A DNA stretch of 64,000 nucleotides, from contig SPDT01000002.1 of assembly GCA_008477525.1 (NCBI GenBank), forward strand, positions 1,798,001 through 1,862,000, given 5' to 3'. Origin of the DNA: Hypomyces perniciosus (lineage: Eukaryota > Ascomycota > Sordariomycetes > Hypocreales > Hypocreaceae). A model generated the notes under the pieces. The model had not been told where the DNA came from and ran no database searches. It worked only from the letters and a program-made list of their open reading frames with translations. Made by a program: the position numbers and the translations under genes. This document shows, piece after piece, positions 9,587-20,347 of this stretch; the stretch's first letter is position 1; the number at the start of each line of letters is the position of its first letter.

Positions 9587-10546
9587 CTACGCTGCCGACT
9601 TCCACCCTGCACGCTTGGCTTGCTCCTTGTTAATCACCTCCTGTTCTTGTAGATAATCCTCCAAACTCGTAGCAGACGTAGTGCCCCATATCCGCCATCG
9701 GTCGGCCTCGAATGTGACTGCGCTGACCTGCCGTGACAACACCACGTACTCCACCTTGTCCTGAATCTTGACGCTCCCTGGGATAGTCTCCCCCGTAGAC
9801 ACATCGTATCGAGAGACCTGCTGCGTCGACGAAATCGCCACGATGGCCTGCTCCGTCACAGAGTGTTTGTCATACGGGTTGGCCTGGTGGATCTGATGCG
9901 ACTTGAGCCGCGGGTAGAACAGCACGCCGTTGTACTTGGTAATCTCGAACCGGACCCGTTCTCTGGGGTGCCGTCGGTCCATAGCACTCAGAAGCTTCCT
10001 GCCAAAGTCATTGACGCAGACTCTCCATATCGTTGTCTTATCACCGGCGGCATACGCCTCCAGCATCTCCTGATACAGGGCCTTTGCCGTCGGCGCAATT
10101 GCGCCTCGCCGGGCTTTCCACTTGGGACGAGTCGTCCAGTTGGGCATGGACCTCAGCTTAAAGGTCAACAACGACACCGTTTCAGCGATCCAGCTCCGTA
10201 GGCGACCCCAGTTGTATTGGGCAAGGGCGGAGGGTGTTCGCGGCAGCCGAGACAAGGGCAGAGATATAAATGTGCCTGGGAAAAGCGGTCCTCCACCTTC
10301 TTTGAACATCGCAAAGTGCGCTCGTTTTTCCGACTCCGTCATTGAATCATCATTTTTGACCTTTGATACACCGGTGCGTGTCTCTCGCCTGAGCTCGCGA
10401 ATCAGTTTCTTCTTGGACGCCGTGAAGTGATGCCGGAGCTGTTCGGCCAGAGGCTTTGGCTTTGCGGCGCATAGTCCGAGTCTTGTCGAAGCGCCGTAGC
10501 GCAAGACGGGGGCCACAATGGGCACGATTCGTGAAGGAGGGGGCAT
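9587..10546 (-). CDS. Mitochondrial ribosomal protein mL45 / Mba1-like (Tim44-like fold)
   Basis: Protein of 319 residues starting at the first true ATG of the frame (10546). Codons further upstream lack an ATG. The N-terminus (RIVPIVAPVLRYGASTRLGL) is arginine-bearing and low in acidic residues, as expected of a mitochondrial presequence. The C-terminal 150 residues, with ALYQEMLEAYAAGDKTTIWR, VRFEITKYNGVLFYPR and a closing W-R-I-W-G-T block, resemble the Tim44-like NTF2 fold of the large-subunit protein mL45 and its yeast relative Mba1. Those proteins sit at the exit tunnel and help insert nascent chains into the inner membrane. The family call rests on overall pattern rather than a diagnostic motif. 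It is divergently arranged with the CIA30 gene, another mitochondrial protein, 0.56 kb away. Confidence 0.7.
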   Translation of the reverse strand: MPPPSRIVPIVAPVLRYGASTRLGLCAAKPKPLAEQLRHHFTASKKKLIRELRRETRTGVSKVKNDDSMTESEKRAHFAMFKEGGGPLFPGTFISLPLSRLPRTPSALAQYNWGRLRSWIAETVSLLTFKLRSMPNWTTRPKWKARRGAIAPTAKALYQEMLEAYAAGDKTTIWRVCVNDFGRKLLSAMDRRHPRERVRFEITKYNGVLFYPRLKSHQIHQANPYDKHSVTEQAIVAISSTQQVSRYDVSTGETIPGSVKIQDKVEYVVLSRQVSAVTFEADRWRIWGTTSATSLEDYLQEQEVINKEQAKRAGWKSAA

Positions 10547-11105
10547 TTCAACCGGAGAAGACTTTGAAGCAATAACAAAAGAACAAGATATTTGCGTAGT
10601 TTCAGCCGCAATCACCGTCGGCGAAGCCTCATCGTGCGCTTGGGGCCGATATCTTCAAGTTGCGCCGTTGAAGTTCAGTGCAAGGATATGATGTCGGATT
10701 ATCGATATGCCATTGCCGATGCACCGGGTGAAAAACTGTCAACTGTGCCTGTGTATGGTCCTCGTTTATTGTATCCTCCCCCACGAGTCCCCTCCTCCTA
10801 TGGCCTAAAGTGCGCCCGCAGTGCATCAAATTCTCACCACATCAGGGTGCGGATTTCAACATCCGGATTTCAACACCCGCACTTCAAGCTCGCAGATTCC
10901 AAACCTCCAACACCACACACATGCATCTTCAACTCCCCTGCCCAAAACACAGGCATCTGCACTCTAAATCCCCCCTCACCACAACTTCAGCAAATCCTCC
11001 CATGTCAATAGCATCACGGTGAGCCAATTGGCTCCATGTGCGCCGTAGCAGCTCAAGGCATCCCGCCAAACCCCGCGAATCTCCCACCTTTACACAAACA
11101 TCATC
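10547..11105. promoter_or_regulatory. Divergent intergenic region, mL45 / CIA30
   Basis: About 560 bp separate two divergent mitochondrial genes, so the promoter may be shared. The stretch is C- and CA-rich near 10895-10990 on the CIA30 side. It contains GCCAATTGG-type CCAAT sequence at about 11024-11032, upstream of the CIA30 start. No other site can be assigned by eye. Confidence 0.4.
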
Positions 11106-12131
11106 ATGAGAGTCACACAGCCGCTTCTCGCCAAGGGCATCCTGGCGCGGAGTCTTGACGAGCTCAAGAGACGCTCAAGCATAGGTAATTACACATGCGT
11201 TGCGCCATCTTAGCCAGACCTGGAAATCACTGTCAACCGTCTCTTGAACATCACCAATCAGCCATCTCTTTGCAAATCACAGATCAACTGTCTCTGGAAA
11301 TCGCTAATCAGCCGTCTCGCAGCTTGGAATCTCGACGCCGTCAAAGGCCCTTCAGGCCCTCGCCAACTCTACGACTTTCAGAGCTCGGACTCCGTCAGCA
11401 GCTGCATTCTCATGTCCGACACTCTCATAGGCGGCTCCTCCCAAAGCAACCTCGATTTCATCTCCTCTCCGTCGTCGCCGTCAACAATTTCTTCCTCGAC
11501 ATTAACGACCTCTGCTTCCACATCACTGCCAACAACCTCTTCCTCGACCTCGCCGTCAACAACCGCCCCTTCGGCACCTCCGACATCTGCAACCTCTTCC
11601 TCGACATCTTCCACCTCCTTCGCTCGCTTCTACGGCCACATCTCTACCTCACTCCCCCGCGACCGCCTCGCCATCCAACGCACAGGCTACGCCGCTTTCC
11701 GAACCCCAGATCAACCCCCCACGCTCTTCGGCCGCTCCGTCTGGGACATTGATCCCTACATCTACCTCGCCCTGCGCGTCAAATCAGACGGCCGCGCATA
11801 CTACGTGAACCTACAAACCGAGGCCGTAGAGCCTACAGACCTACACCAGCACCGGTTGTTCGCAAAGCGGCCCGGGCAGTGGGAAACCGTGTTCATTCGG
11901 TGGAATGACTTTGTGCGCACGAACCACGGATTCGTGGTGGAGCCGCAGACGGAGCTGCTGCGGCAAAAGGTGCGCAGCGTGGGCATTGGGTTGACGGATC
12001 GTGTCGAGGGGCCGTTTGAGCTGTGCATTGAGCGCGTGTGGGCGACGAATCAGGCAGAAGAGGGTGATGTGGTACCGAAGTCGGAGGAGGGGCAGCTCAA
12101 GAACCGAAAGGGGGAGAAGATTCAGTGGTAA
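11106..12131 (+). CDS. CIA30-family complex I intermediate-associated protein
   Basis: Mitochondrial assembly factor of NADH:ubiquinone oxidoreductase (CIA30/NDUFAF1 family). Two exons, 11106-11184 and 11323-12131, separated by a 138-nt intron (donor GTAATT, branch GCTAATC, acceptor CGCAG) give 295 residues. The join reads RRSSI-A-WNLDAVKGP. Family features are the early W-x-L-D plus PRQLYDFQSS segment, then GYAAFRT, a WDIDPYIYLALRVKSDGR beta-sandwich core, and VWATN near the end. The domain is interrupted by about 50 residues of almost pure Ser/Thr/Pro/Ala (DNA 11455-11625), between SNLDFISS and FARFYGHISTSLP; see the separate entry. The end (KSEEGQLKNRKGEKIQW) is typical. Confidence 0.9.
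11455..11630 (+). repeat. Imperfect tandem repeat inside CIA30 coding region
   Basis: A degenerate minisatellite with recurring TCTTCCTCGAC and GCCGTCAACAA elements encodes a Ser/Thr-rich insert within the CIA30 domain. The same DNA is also free of stops in the other forward frame and on the reverse strand, which explains the overlapping long frames here. Confidence 0.75.
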
Positions 12132-12399
12132 CGGGTCTACTCTAACTATGAATATCCCAAAAGCTGAAGGGCAGCTAAGAACCAAAAAGGGGGCAATACC
12201 CAGCGGTGACATCTACTCGAGCTAGGATTTTCCAGGAGCTTCAATACGCAGAGACTGGTAACCGGCTGCAGCCCATAGTCCGCGGCAGTGGCTCGGAAGA
12301 GCAGCCCGCGTCTGGAAGAATTCACGTTCTCCTGAACTCAAGGAGAACTGGCTGGGAGTCTTTACTCATCCAGCATATTACCCCATATGTACATAATTT

Positions 12400-12673
12400 A
12401 CGACGGGGGAGCCAAGGACAAACTCCATGTAATCATATGTTTCTTGGACATACCCAATATGAATCTTAGTACTGTCCTATCAAGCACATTTCGCCATAGA
12501 CACAATCTACAACAGGAGACCCAAGGATATACTCGATATAATCATGTTTCTTGAACACATCAACTGGGTCTCTGTATTGTCCTATCAGGCCTATTCTCCC
12601 ACAACGGAGAACCAAGGACAAAGTCATGTAATCATTTCCACATCAATATGAATCTCCAGTACTGTCCATCATA
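12400..12673. repeat. Three diverged tandem repeat units, convergent 3' ends of CIA30 and APC5
   Basis: Units begin at about 12400, 12509 and 12601 (roughly 110, 92 and 73 bp). Each has the order GGAG(A/C)CCAAGGA, then ATGTAATCAT or ATATAATCAT, then GTACTGTCC or GTATTGTCC. The third unit runs into the APC5 stop codon. They lie where the CIA30 and APC5 transcripts converge, so they are probably transcribed as 3' UTR. Confidence 0.7.
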
Positions 12674-15271
12674 CATCGGCCTTCGTGTCTCCCCTCCCAA
12701 CAGCCAGCGACTCCGCCTTCTTACGCAGCTCCACGTACGCAGCAGCATAGTCAGCCGCCAGCACCATATCCCCCAACAGCTTCATGATTACAGCCTTCTT
12801 CGCCATCATCTCGCATTGGTTGCCAATGTCCTCCATACTAGAGTAATGGTCAAACGACTTCTGCACTGCCGTTGCCGCCCGTGTCAAGTACTCATCCCGT
12901 CGCTTGGTCAACCTGCCCTCCCCAGTCTCTGCTTTCTTTCCTTCATCTTGCCCATCTTCCCCTTTCATCTCATCCTCTGACTGGCCAGCCATGCCCATAT
13001 TGGCATCAGCGAGATACGAGTATAGCTTCGCCGTCAGCCCTGGTGATTCACATTCCAAGCTCCACGGGATCACGGCGATGAGCAACTGCGCCGCGGCTGC
13101 AAACTCGCCCATGGACACGAGAATGTTGGAGATGGCGCCCATGGACTGCCATAGAGAGGGAATCAGCCGCGCACGCAGGGACAAGTTGGCTACACGCATG
13201 GCTGTAGAAAACGCACGCTGCGGCCGTCCGCATTTATCCAGCAGTGACACCTTGATGAGAAGTAGCCTGACTCGCAGCGCAACGTCTCGGTTGTCGTCCT
13301 GAAGCGTGGACATGATCTTGTCCACCTTTGCAAAGGCACCTTGTAAATCACCCCTGCGCGTTAGGTAGTCCACATGCAAAGAGTCAATCATGAAGACCAT
13401 GTCAGGCTCAAGGTCTTCGGTCCTCGATTGTAGTAGTTGCATCAATAGTTGCTCCGCGCCGTCCAAGTTGTTATGATAGAGATCTCTCCTTAGTTGGATG
13501 AGGCCTCTGTATTTATGCCAGAATTGACTGGGCCTCCAGGATCGTAGGGAGTTCTCTTCCAATTTGTCAAGAGTTTCGAGAGCCTCGCTATATCTACCCT
13601 GCTCGAGAAGGGTGAGAGAGAGACGACTGGTTATCTTCAACTCGTCATCAAAAATGGAATGCGGCGTATGGCATCGCAAGAAGATCTCGCACGACATGGC
13701 AGATTGATGAGCCAAGCCTAGTCGACCCCACAGCGACGAATACAGTGACATTTGCGATCCGTACATGTTCTTCATGTTCTTCTCCACGATGATCTGCGAG
13801 CTGCGGACCATGTACTCTAAAGTCGTTGCCACGCTGTCACCGTTGAGGAGGCAAAGCTTGGCCTCGCTGAGCAGAACGGCGCTCCAGAGGGACCACATGC
13901 CTGACTCCTTGGCTTTGACACGCAAAAATGCCAGGCTTTCCTTTGCTGAGCCCAGAAGGCTATCCGATTGTAAGCCACGAACAAGCTCTGGATGTGCTCG
14001 TCCAAAGTGAAACAGCCAGTTGAGAGCAAAGTTGAGGCAAGTCATGTCCCGGTTCTCTCGCGCTGTTGTGACCGTCTCTAGCATGGCCGCTACAGCCTCC
14101 TTGTAGCAGCCAAAATCAGCTTGAAGGACAGCGAGGTTCATGAGAGCGTATTGGTAAAAGAGGCGATCTCGGTATTGCATAGTATAGTCAAAGTATCGGT
14201 GGAGATAGTCGAAGGCTGTCGGATAATCGCCAGCTCGCCAAGCATCTAGAAAACTCCATGTTCTTAGCAAGTCGGCGGACGAGGTGGAGGAGAGCAAACC
14301 TACATGAGGTAGTGTGTAAGGCTTGGAACTATGAAGCTGTCGGTAAGTAGGTCGTGAAACTGGTGCCGAATCTCTAGAGGAACTCTGTTTCCGTATTCTG
14401 CAGATGGTCAGTTAGCAATGAAGAACATCCAAGCCAATGTAACACACGTCCCCCTGAAGGAATCCTTGGAAATGCCATTGAAATGTCTGTCAAAAAGAGC
14501 ACGCGTCCACTCACGTTGAATCTGCTCAATCTGGAATTCAAGCAAGTTCTCAATATCATCTATGCTCACTGAAAGCGTTCCGGTGCGATCTCCAGTAAGC
14601 ATATCCCCGTACGCCACAGAAGCCAGGCTCGCAACCTTATCGGAATCCCAATCCTCCTGCTCACCCGACAGGAGCACACTATCGAAGCTGTACTTCCCAA
14701 AGTCTGGGTTCTTTCGCTTCTGGTAATGGGCCGTCGACTGCCGGTATCGAACCAAATCCTTCCACAACTCAGTACAGTCGTGAAATCGTAGTCGTTTGTA
14801 CTCGAGTCGAGCTCTGCGAATGAAGGCACCAAACGGCGAGTTGTGGGACAATGTGATTCCAGGCTGCGGCTCCTCAGGGTCCAGTCCTTCTCTCCGGAGC
14901 TCCTCTTTCGTCTTCCTCATCATTAAAGCGAGATTCTCAAAGAATTCCTCTAGGGCGTGGAGCGAGTTGATACCCCAAAGTTTGTTGAGAAACTGATCCC
15001 ACAGCTTCTTCCCCGGCATGCCCATCAAGAAGGGATAGCTTCCCAGTAGCTTCTCAAAGTCCTTGATTGAAATGATAAGGCTAACAGTCCGCTCTGCCTT
15101 GCCCCATCGCGCGGTTTGGGTGGGAGACGGACCGTTGGGGTCATGGTCCATCAAGTGAGGCGTGATGAATGATAAGACGGGCAATATCGCGTCGCTAGGG
15201 ATCGCCTCTTCAACGTAGAGCTCTATCAGAACGAGAAGGCCAATTTTGGCCGGTGTGAGGTATCGTGCCAT
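12669..15271 (-). CDS. APC5: Anaphase-promoting complex subunit 5
   Basis: TPR-containing platform subunit of the anaphase-promoting complex/cyclosome, the nuclear E3 ubiquitin ligase for mitotic exit. Exons are 14515-15271, 14304-14397 and 12669-14253, giving 811 residues. The start MARYLTPAKIGLLVLIELY is characteristic of fungal Apc5. The TPR region begins FLDAWRAGDYPTAFDYLHRY, followed by QYALMNLAVLQADFGCYKEA. Intron 1 (117 nt, GTGAGT...CTGCAG) is clear and joins Q-YGNRVPLEIRHQ. Intron 2 is about 50 nt with donor GTAGGT; only a GAG acceptor (exon from 14253) or an AAG acceptor (exon from 14262) keeps frame, so a few residues at that junction are uncertain. APC5 next to COX13 and APN2 is the standard left flank of MAT in Pezizomycotina. 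Confidence 0.93.
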
Positions 15272-15953
15272 GATTGCAGTTCATATACGACATCAAGCTG
15301 TGAATCTTGTCCATAGAGAGCCAACAGGAGCTGTGCTGGAGTTCGTTGTTGAAGGCCCAAGACGCCCGAGATTCACGATCAACGCTTTCTCCCCATAGCG
15401 CTGTAGCGGTGCACTTCGGGACTCTGCCAGTCAATTTCACGGCAACTGAAAAACGAATACAAGCCACGTTTAGCTCCTTTATCTTGGGAATGCGTTTTGG
15501 TAAGGTCTAAGACGCGTTTATGATCAGAGTACGGAGAGCAGTTGCGGTACAGTGCTATCATGCCCGGAATTTCTTCGGCAAGCGGACAGGCAGAACAAAT
15601 CTTGGTTTGACGTCAATGAGCAATCCACAGAATGTTTTTTGGCAGATGCGCCATGTTCTGCTCTCTGATGCGGCCTACTTGAGAATATTCGCATCTCATT
15701 GTGCTATCCGTTACGCGGGGCCTCGTTTCATTCACCTCTACAACCACGGCCCTCAAGTCTCCGAGCCGCCCCTCTTGTCAGATCTTGTCTGAGATTCATT
15801 CATATCAAGCAACGAAATTCCAAATCAGTAAACGCTGTAGCCTATACGAGCTGCAGGGCGGTTGATTCAAACTCTAGGAAACATGTACAGAGTGTCTCCC
15901 GAAGGGATAGTCTACCAATGCCAACACATATCTTCCCGAATCACAACTCCAGC
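15272..15953. other. Intergenic between APC5 promoter side and COX13 3' end
   Basis: No supported gene. It holds the APC5 promoter and leader and the COX13 3' flank. A partial TACGGAG motif occurs at 15528. Small frames (for example 15520-15792 plus) show no recognisable protein. Confidence 0.5.
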
Positions 15954-16683
15954 TTATTTAGTCTTGTCCTTGTTGTGATAGTTGACGCTCTCGTTCCAGC
16001 TGTGTACATAGTTAGCATACCATGCACTTACAAAAGAACAACTCCAGCCACATCAAAGTCCGAGGACCTCTAGCACTGCCATTGTTGGACGTTCTGCACT
16101 TACAAGAGAGTCTACAAATCTGGTTAGCTACAGGCCAAGATCAGCAAAGAGGGAAACTCACCTTGTCACCATCACCCCACTGGAAGTTCTTGGTGCGGAT
16201 GTTCTGGAAGGGGTACTCGGTGCGCTCCTCCAGAGGAGGGAGATGGCTCCAGTGCTCCCAGTGCTCATTCCATAGCCACCAAGCGTTGGCGCCAGCGGCA
16301 ACCAGAGCCGGGACAACGGTGCTTCGAACCAGTCAGCCTTCATATTGCCTCCAGAGGTCTTCCATTCCATCGAATCTGCCGCATCGTCCCCCTCCCAGCA
16401 CACAATATGACGACGAAATTCGCTCAATCGGGGATGAGAAGCCAACATACTAGAGGGAGATCTTCCTCCACAGTTCTGTGCACAGTTAGCACCCACTCCG
16501 ACTCCAATTGGCGCCCCGACGTCCGGAAAACTCACCAGTGGTGCCCTTGGCGTGGTCCTTGATGTGCTGGCGCTCCTTGATGAACTCGTTCTCGGCAGTG
16601 CTGGCAAAGCGGCGCTGGACCGGAGCGCGCAGCTGCGCAGCGAAGCGCGGGGCGTTGCGAATAGCCTGTCGGGCAGCAAACAT
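15954..16683 (-). CDS. COX13: Cytochrome c oxidase subunit VIa (Cox13/COX6A)
   Basis: Small inner-membrane subunit of respiratory complex IV. Five exons give 128 residues: 16536-16683, 16451-16475, 16162-16321, 16104-16111 and 15954-15999. Exon 1 is a mitochondrial presequence plus FASTAENEFIKERQHIKDHA. Exon 2 adds ELWRKISLY. Exon 3 has the membrane helix (TVVPALVAAGANAWWLW) and the family block HLPPLEERTEYPFQNIR. Exon 4 is only 8 nt (ACTCTCTT) and supplies T-L plus the first two bases of F. Exon 5 supplies WNESVNYHNKDKTK. The resulting W-G-D-G-D-K-T-L-F-W-N matches the conserved COX6A end, which strongly supports the micro-exon. Introns are 60, 129, 50 and 104 nt; the second uses an AAG acceptor. 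It is divergent from APN2. Confidence 0.93.
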
Positions 16684-17167
16684 CGTGATATGCGGTTCGA
16701 TGTCGACAAGTGGACGATTTGAGATGTGCAGATTGTGAGATCAGGCCATTCGGAATGAAGCTCGGCTAGACGGTGTTGATGCCTCAATCCCTAGGCGCAA
16801 ACACTTGATGCGTGGTCACGTGCCCGCGCGACCTCTCCGCGAAGCACAACGTAGCCAGAACCGCGCAGCGTGGGGCGATTTATGCTCCTGATCCCTCGAT
16901 CTCGCGCGCCCTGCAATGCTCTGGCAAAACAACACCAAACGCCTGCGAGATTGAATAAAATGTAATCTCGATTGGCCATCTTCATATTTTTTCATTCAAC
17001 TCTCTTCTCTCACAAAAACCGTGGTTGCAGCTGCTCACCGTGACAGCTCATGTCGCCTCTCATCCACCAGCCTATCAAACGGGATGTGCTTATGCAAGGC
17101 GTTGTGGGAGTGCTTATAGGTCGAATTAAAACCAAGACTTGAAGATCTGTTTCATCCAGCATCGAGA
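16684..17167. promoter_or_regulatory. Divergent promoter, COX13 / APN2
   Basis: 484 bp separate the two start codons. A GTCACGTG E-box (core CACGTG at 16817-16822), of the type bound by Cbf1-like bHLH factors, lies on the COX13 side and is followed by a GC-rich stretch. Involvement in COX13 expression is inferred. Confidence 0.5.
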
Positions 17168-19666
17168 ATGGGGTTTCGCATCACAACATGGAACGGTAGG
17201 TGCTTCGTGGGCTCTGTGGATGAGTTGCGCTGACATGGCTCTAGTAAACGGCATCAGGTTCGCCAGTCCATAACCTCAGCGTTACATGAGACGAGTTAAT
17301 CTCACACGAAACCAGAAACCCGTTCGGGTATCAGCCATGGAGAGAGAAGCGCACTTATCAGGTCAGTCTTTGAGTTTCTTTGAGCACCCAGCTTCACACA
17401 ACTAACGGACAAGCCTTCCCTCTCAGGCCATGTTCGATATCTTGGAGGCCGACATTGTCATAATGCAGGAGACCAAGATCCAGCGGAAAGATTTGACCGA
17501 CGACATGGTCCTTGTTCCTGGGTGGGATGTCTACTTCAGCCTACCCAGGCACAAAAAAGGTAGGCATCACCATGGCTCAAGGTTACACTTCTCAGAAATG
17601 AGGTCTGATTTGATTGGTCCAGGATACTCTGGTGTGGCTATATACACACGGAATGCGGCATGTGCACCTATCCGTGCCGAAGAAGGAATCACGGGCATTC
17701 TCACACGTCCCAAATCCACGACTCAGTTCCGCAGTCTCCCGAAAAACGAGCAAATCGGAGGCTACCCACGCCCTGGACAGCTTCCCGGAAAAATCGATGA
17801 ATTGCTGCTGGATTCCGAAGGTCGGTGCGTCATACTTGAGTTTCCAGGCTTCGTCTTGATTGGGGTTTACAGCCCAGCCAATCGAGACGAATCCAGAGTG
17901 GAATTTCGCATGGAGTTTCTCCAGGCTCTAGATGTGCGGGTGCGAAACTTAATTGCGGAAGGCAAGCAAGTTATCCTAACAGGAGATTTGAACGTGACTC
18001 GTTCCGAAATGGATTCCACCAACGTTGCCGAAACTCTTCGGAAGGAAGGTTTGAGCATTGATGAATGGATGAATATGCCTTCGCGACGCCTTTTCAATCA
18101 TCTCCTCTTTGGGGGCGACGTGAGTGGCGACCGCGATCAAGGTCGAGAGCAACCTGTTCTATGGGATCTTTGCCGGGAATTCCACCCCAAGCGAGCGGGC
18201 ATGAATACATGTTGGGACACAAAACGAAATACCAGACCAGCCAATAACGGCAGCCGAATCGATTACGTGCTCTGCAGCGAGGGCTTGAAACAGTGGTTCA
18301 TGCACGCCAATATCCAGGAGGGCTTGATGGGATCGGACCACTGCCCTGTGTTTGCCACCGTGGCGGACAGGGTAGCGGTCGGCGACATGGAAGTGGCCTT
18401 GCCGGATCTCGTCAACCCGCATGGCATGTTCAAAGATGGTCAACGCATTCGGGACTGGCGTTCAAGGGACGTTCTACCCCTGTCCGCGAAACTGATCCCC
18501 GAATTCGACCGCCGACAAAGCATTCGCGACATGTTCACAAAGAAGTCCGGGCTCAGTTTGTCCAGGCAGCCGTCGTTGGGCCCTGACAGCTCTGGAGAAG
18601 CATTGTTGGGCAATCAGCCAATGAGCGACTCCAATTCCTTGGAGCGCATCACCGACTCGGACTTATGGGCTTCAGCCAGCGATGCTAAATCTGGAGTCGC
18701 CGTGAATGGCGCAACGAACTCCACAGGCTCCAGTCCACGAGCCAACACGCCTCCACCTCCTTGCAACAAACGTCTTGCGGGGTTTGCAGATCCCGCAGGG
18801 CCATCGTCGAAGCGGACCAAGGCCTCGATCGACTCCAATACCGCTCTTACTACTACTACTAGTACTGGTGTTGGTCGTGGAAGAGCCAGTGGCGTTAGTG
18901 TCAAAGGTCAGAAAACCTTGCAAGGCTTCTTCAAGCCTGTGGCCTCCACCCCCACGAACGGAGACGAAACGACAGAGAAGAGCGACAATGCTCGGGCCAA
19001 CAGGAATGCCCCCGGTCTTGGCGCGACGCGAACGGCGCAAGCCACCAAACCCCTGCCGATGTCTAGATCCTGGTCAACGTTATCGGCCACCACCAACACA
19101 TCATCCGCAACGGGCGATGATTGGTCGATGACTCAGCCCGTGTCTCCTGCCATCCAGATGCAAGATAAGGTCTTTGATCCGATCCAGGCTAAGGAGTCCT
19201 GGTCTAGGCTCCTCGGAAAGCGGGTTCTTCCCCGATGTGAACACAACGAGCCCTGCATCAGTTTGGTCACCAAGAAGCCAGGCGTCAACTGTGGTACGTC
19301 CGTTTACGGGAATGCCCCGTCCTGCCCCGTCCTCCTCCACTGCATGTCTGTGATTTGATATTTTTGACCTTCTTTTTGCTTTTTCCCTCCCTCTCACTGG
19401 CACTAACAACCCTACATGAATCGTGATTGATAGCGACACTCCTCCCAATGGCCGCCCACCTAGCTGAAACCTCCTCGTTATTCCCCCATGAGCATTTCGC
19501 ACCCACGTGCCAAGATGAGGACAGAGACTAACTTTATTCTGTAGGCAGGTCATTCTACATCTGTCCGCGGCCTCTCGGCCCATCTGGCGAAAAGGAAAAG
19601 GGCTCCGAGTGGCGGTGCGGGACTTTCATCTGGAGCAGTGATTGGAACGGATTATCCTCTCAGTAG
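17168..19666 (+). CDS. APN2: AP endonuclease 2
   Basis: Class II apurinic/apyrimidinic endonuclease of the exonuclease III family, acting in nuclear base-excision repair. Exons are 17168-17195, 17245-17257 (13 nt), 17316-17361, 17427-17559, 17623-19293 and 19545-19666, giving 670 residues. The start MGFRITTWNVNGIRNPFGYQ spans the first three exons. Catalytic-type motifs follow: MQETKIQ, SGVAIYTR, IGVYSPANRDE, GDLNVTRSEMD, RIDYVLCSEG and GSDHCPVFA. A PCNA-interacting box, QKTLQGFF, lies near residue 501. The C-terminal GRF zinc finger (CEHNEPC, then CGRSFYICPRP, then WRCGTFIW) is completed only if the 251-nt last intron is removed with acceptor CTGTAG at 19544. Intron 4 (63 nt) is in frame without a stop. 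This is the conserved left neighbour of MAT. Confidence 0.95.
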
Positions 19667-20347
19667 TTGCATTTCACATCTCACATTTCACTAAGAAAGC
19701 CTCTTCTCAACTGATTTGTCGATTGTGCCCTTGTTGACCCTATTGTGCATGTGTGCTTGTAGAAGCAAGTATCTACCTAGGTGCATCAACGAAAAGAAGG
19801 GGCCATGTCATCGAAAACCATTTGGGGGCAATCCGTATGGGCAAACTATCCTCCTGTGTACACTCAGAGTTCCTCCCCCAGATTATTAGGAGTGCCACAT
19901 GCTGCCCTTGTCATTTGCCCCCCCTTTGTGCCAAGCACCATCAAGGAAATCCTGTGTTCCTTGCAGATCCATAGGCCGGTCACCCGGGACCGAAGATTTC
20001 CACCCCTTTTGTGTTACGTGCAGACTGAGCTGCCAGGAAATGTCGAAGTGGTAGATGCAAACACCTGCCAGATCCATTCTGAGTCATGTCCCATCGTGGG
20101 CATCGTAGAAATCGTGATGCAAGTGTGTAGAGGATAAACAAAAACAGAAAGTCATGAGCACAATGCCCATTCTTGCGGAAGGATGATGCTAAAAGATGTC
20201 AGTTAAGATGTGATAAGCAATTCTCAAAGGGGCGGGCAGTCTCACTTCAGATGTCACGCAGCCAAGCGTTGTACCATTCTTCATTTCGCCTTCTGGGCTC
20301 TTTTGATACATCTAGTATCGTGAGTGAGGAGCAAAGCTTTGCTCGAC
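19667..20347. other. Left edge of the idiomorph, APN2 3' flank to MAT1-2-1 3' end
   Basis: No supported gene. APN2 and MAT1-2-1 converge here. Open frames at 19753-20137 overlap on both strands, lack homology that I recognise and are not supported. The idiomorph boundary with the MAT1-1 type probably lies in this interval but cannot be placed from one strain. Confidence 0.5.

Noticed and set aside
11195..11752. 185-residue forward frame overlapping CIA30
   Set aside because: It arises from the repeat insert being open in two frames. The other frame carries the CIA30 domain.
12904..13302. 132-residue frame antisense to APC5
   Set aside because: Antisense shadow of a conserved TPR protein.
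18706..19131. 141-residue frame overlapping APN2 linker
   Set aside because: It lies in the low-complexity linker of APN2. The APN2 frame continues into PIP box and zinc finger.
19753..20137. Possible extra idiomorph gene between APN2 and MAT1-2-1
   Set aside because: Two overlapping plus frames and a minus frame, no splice-supported extension, no recognisable motif.
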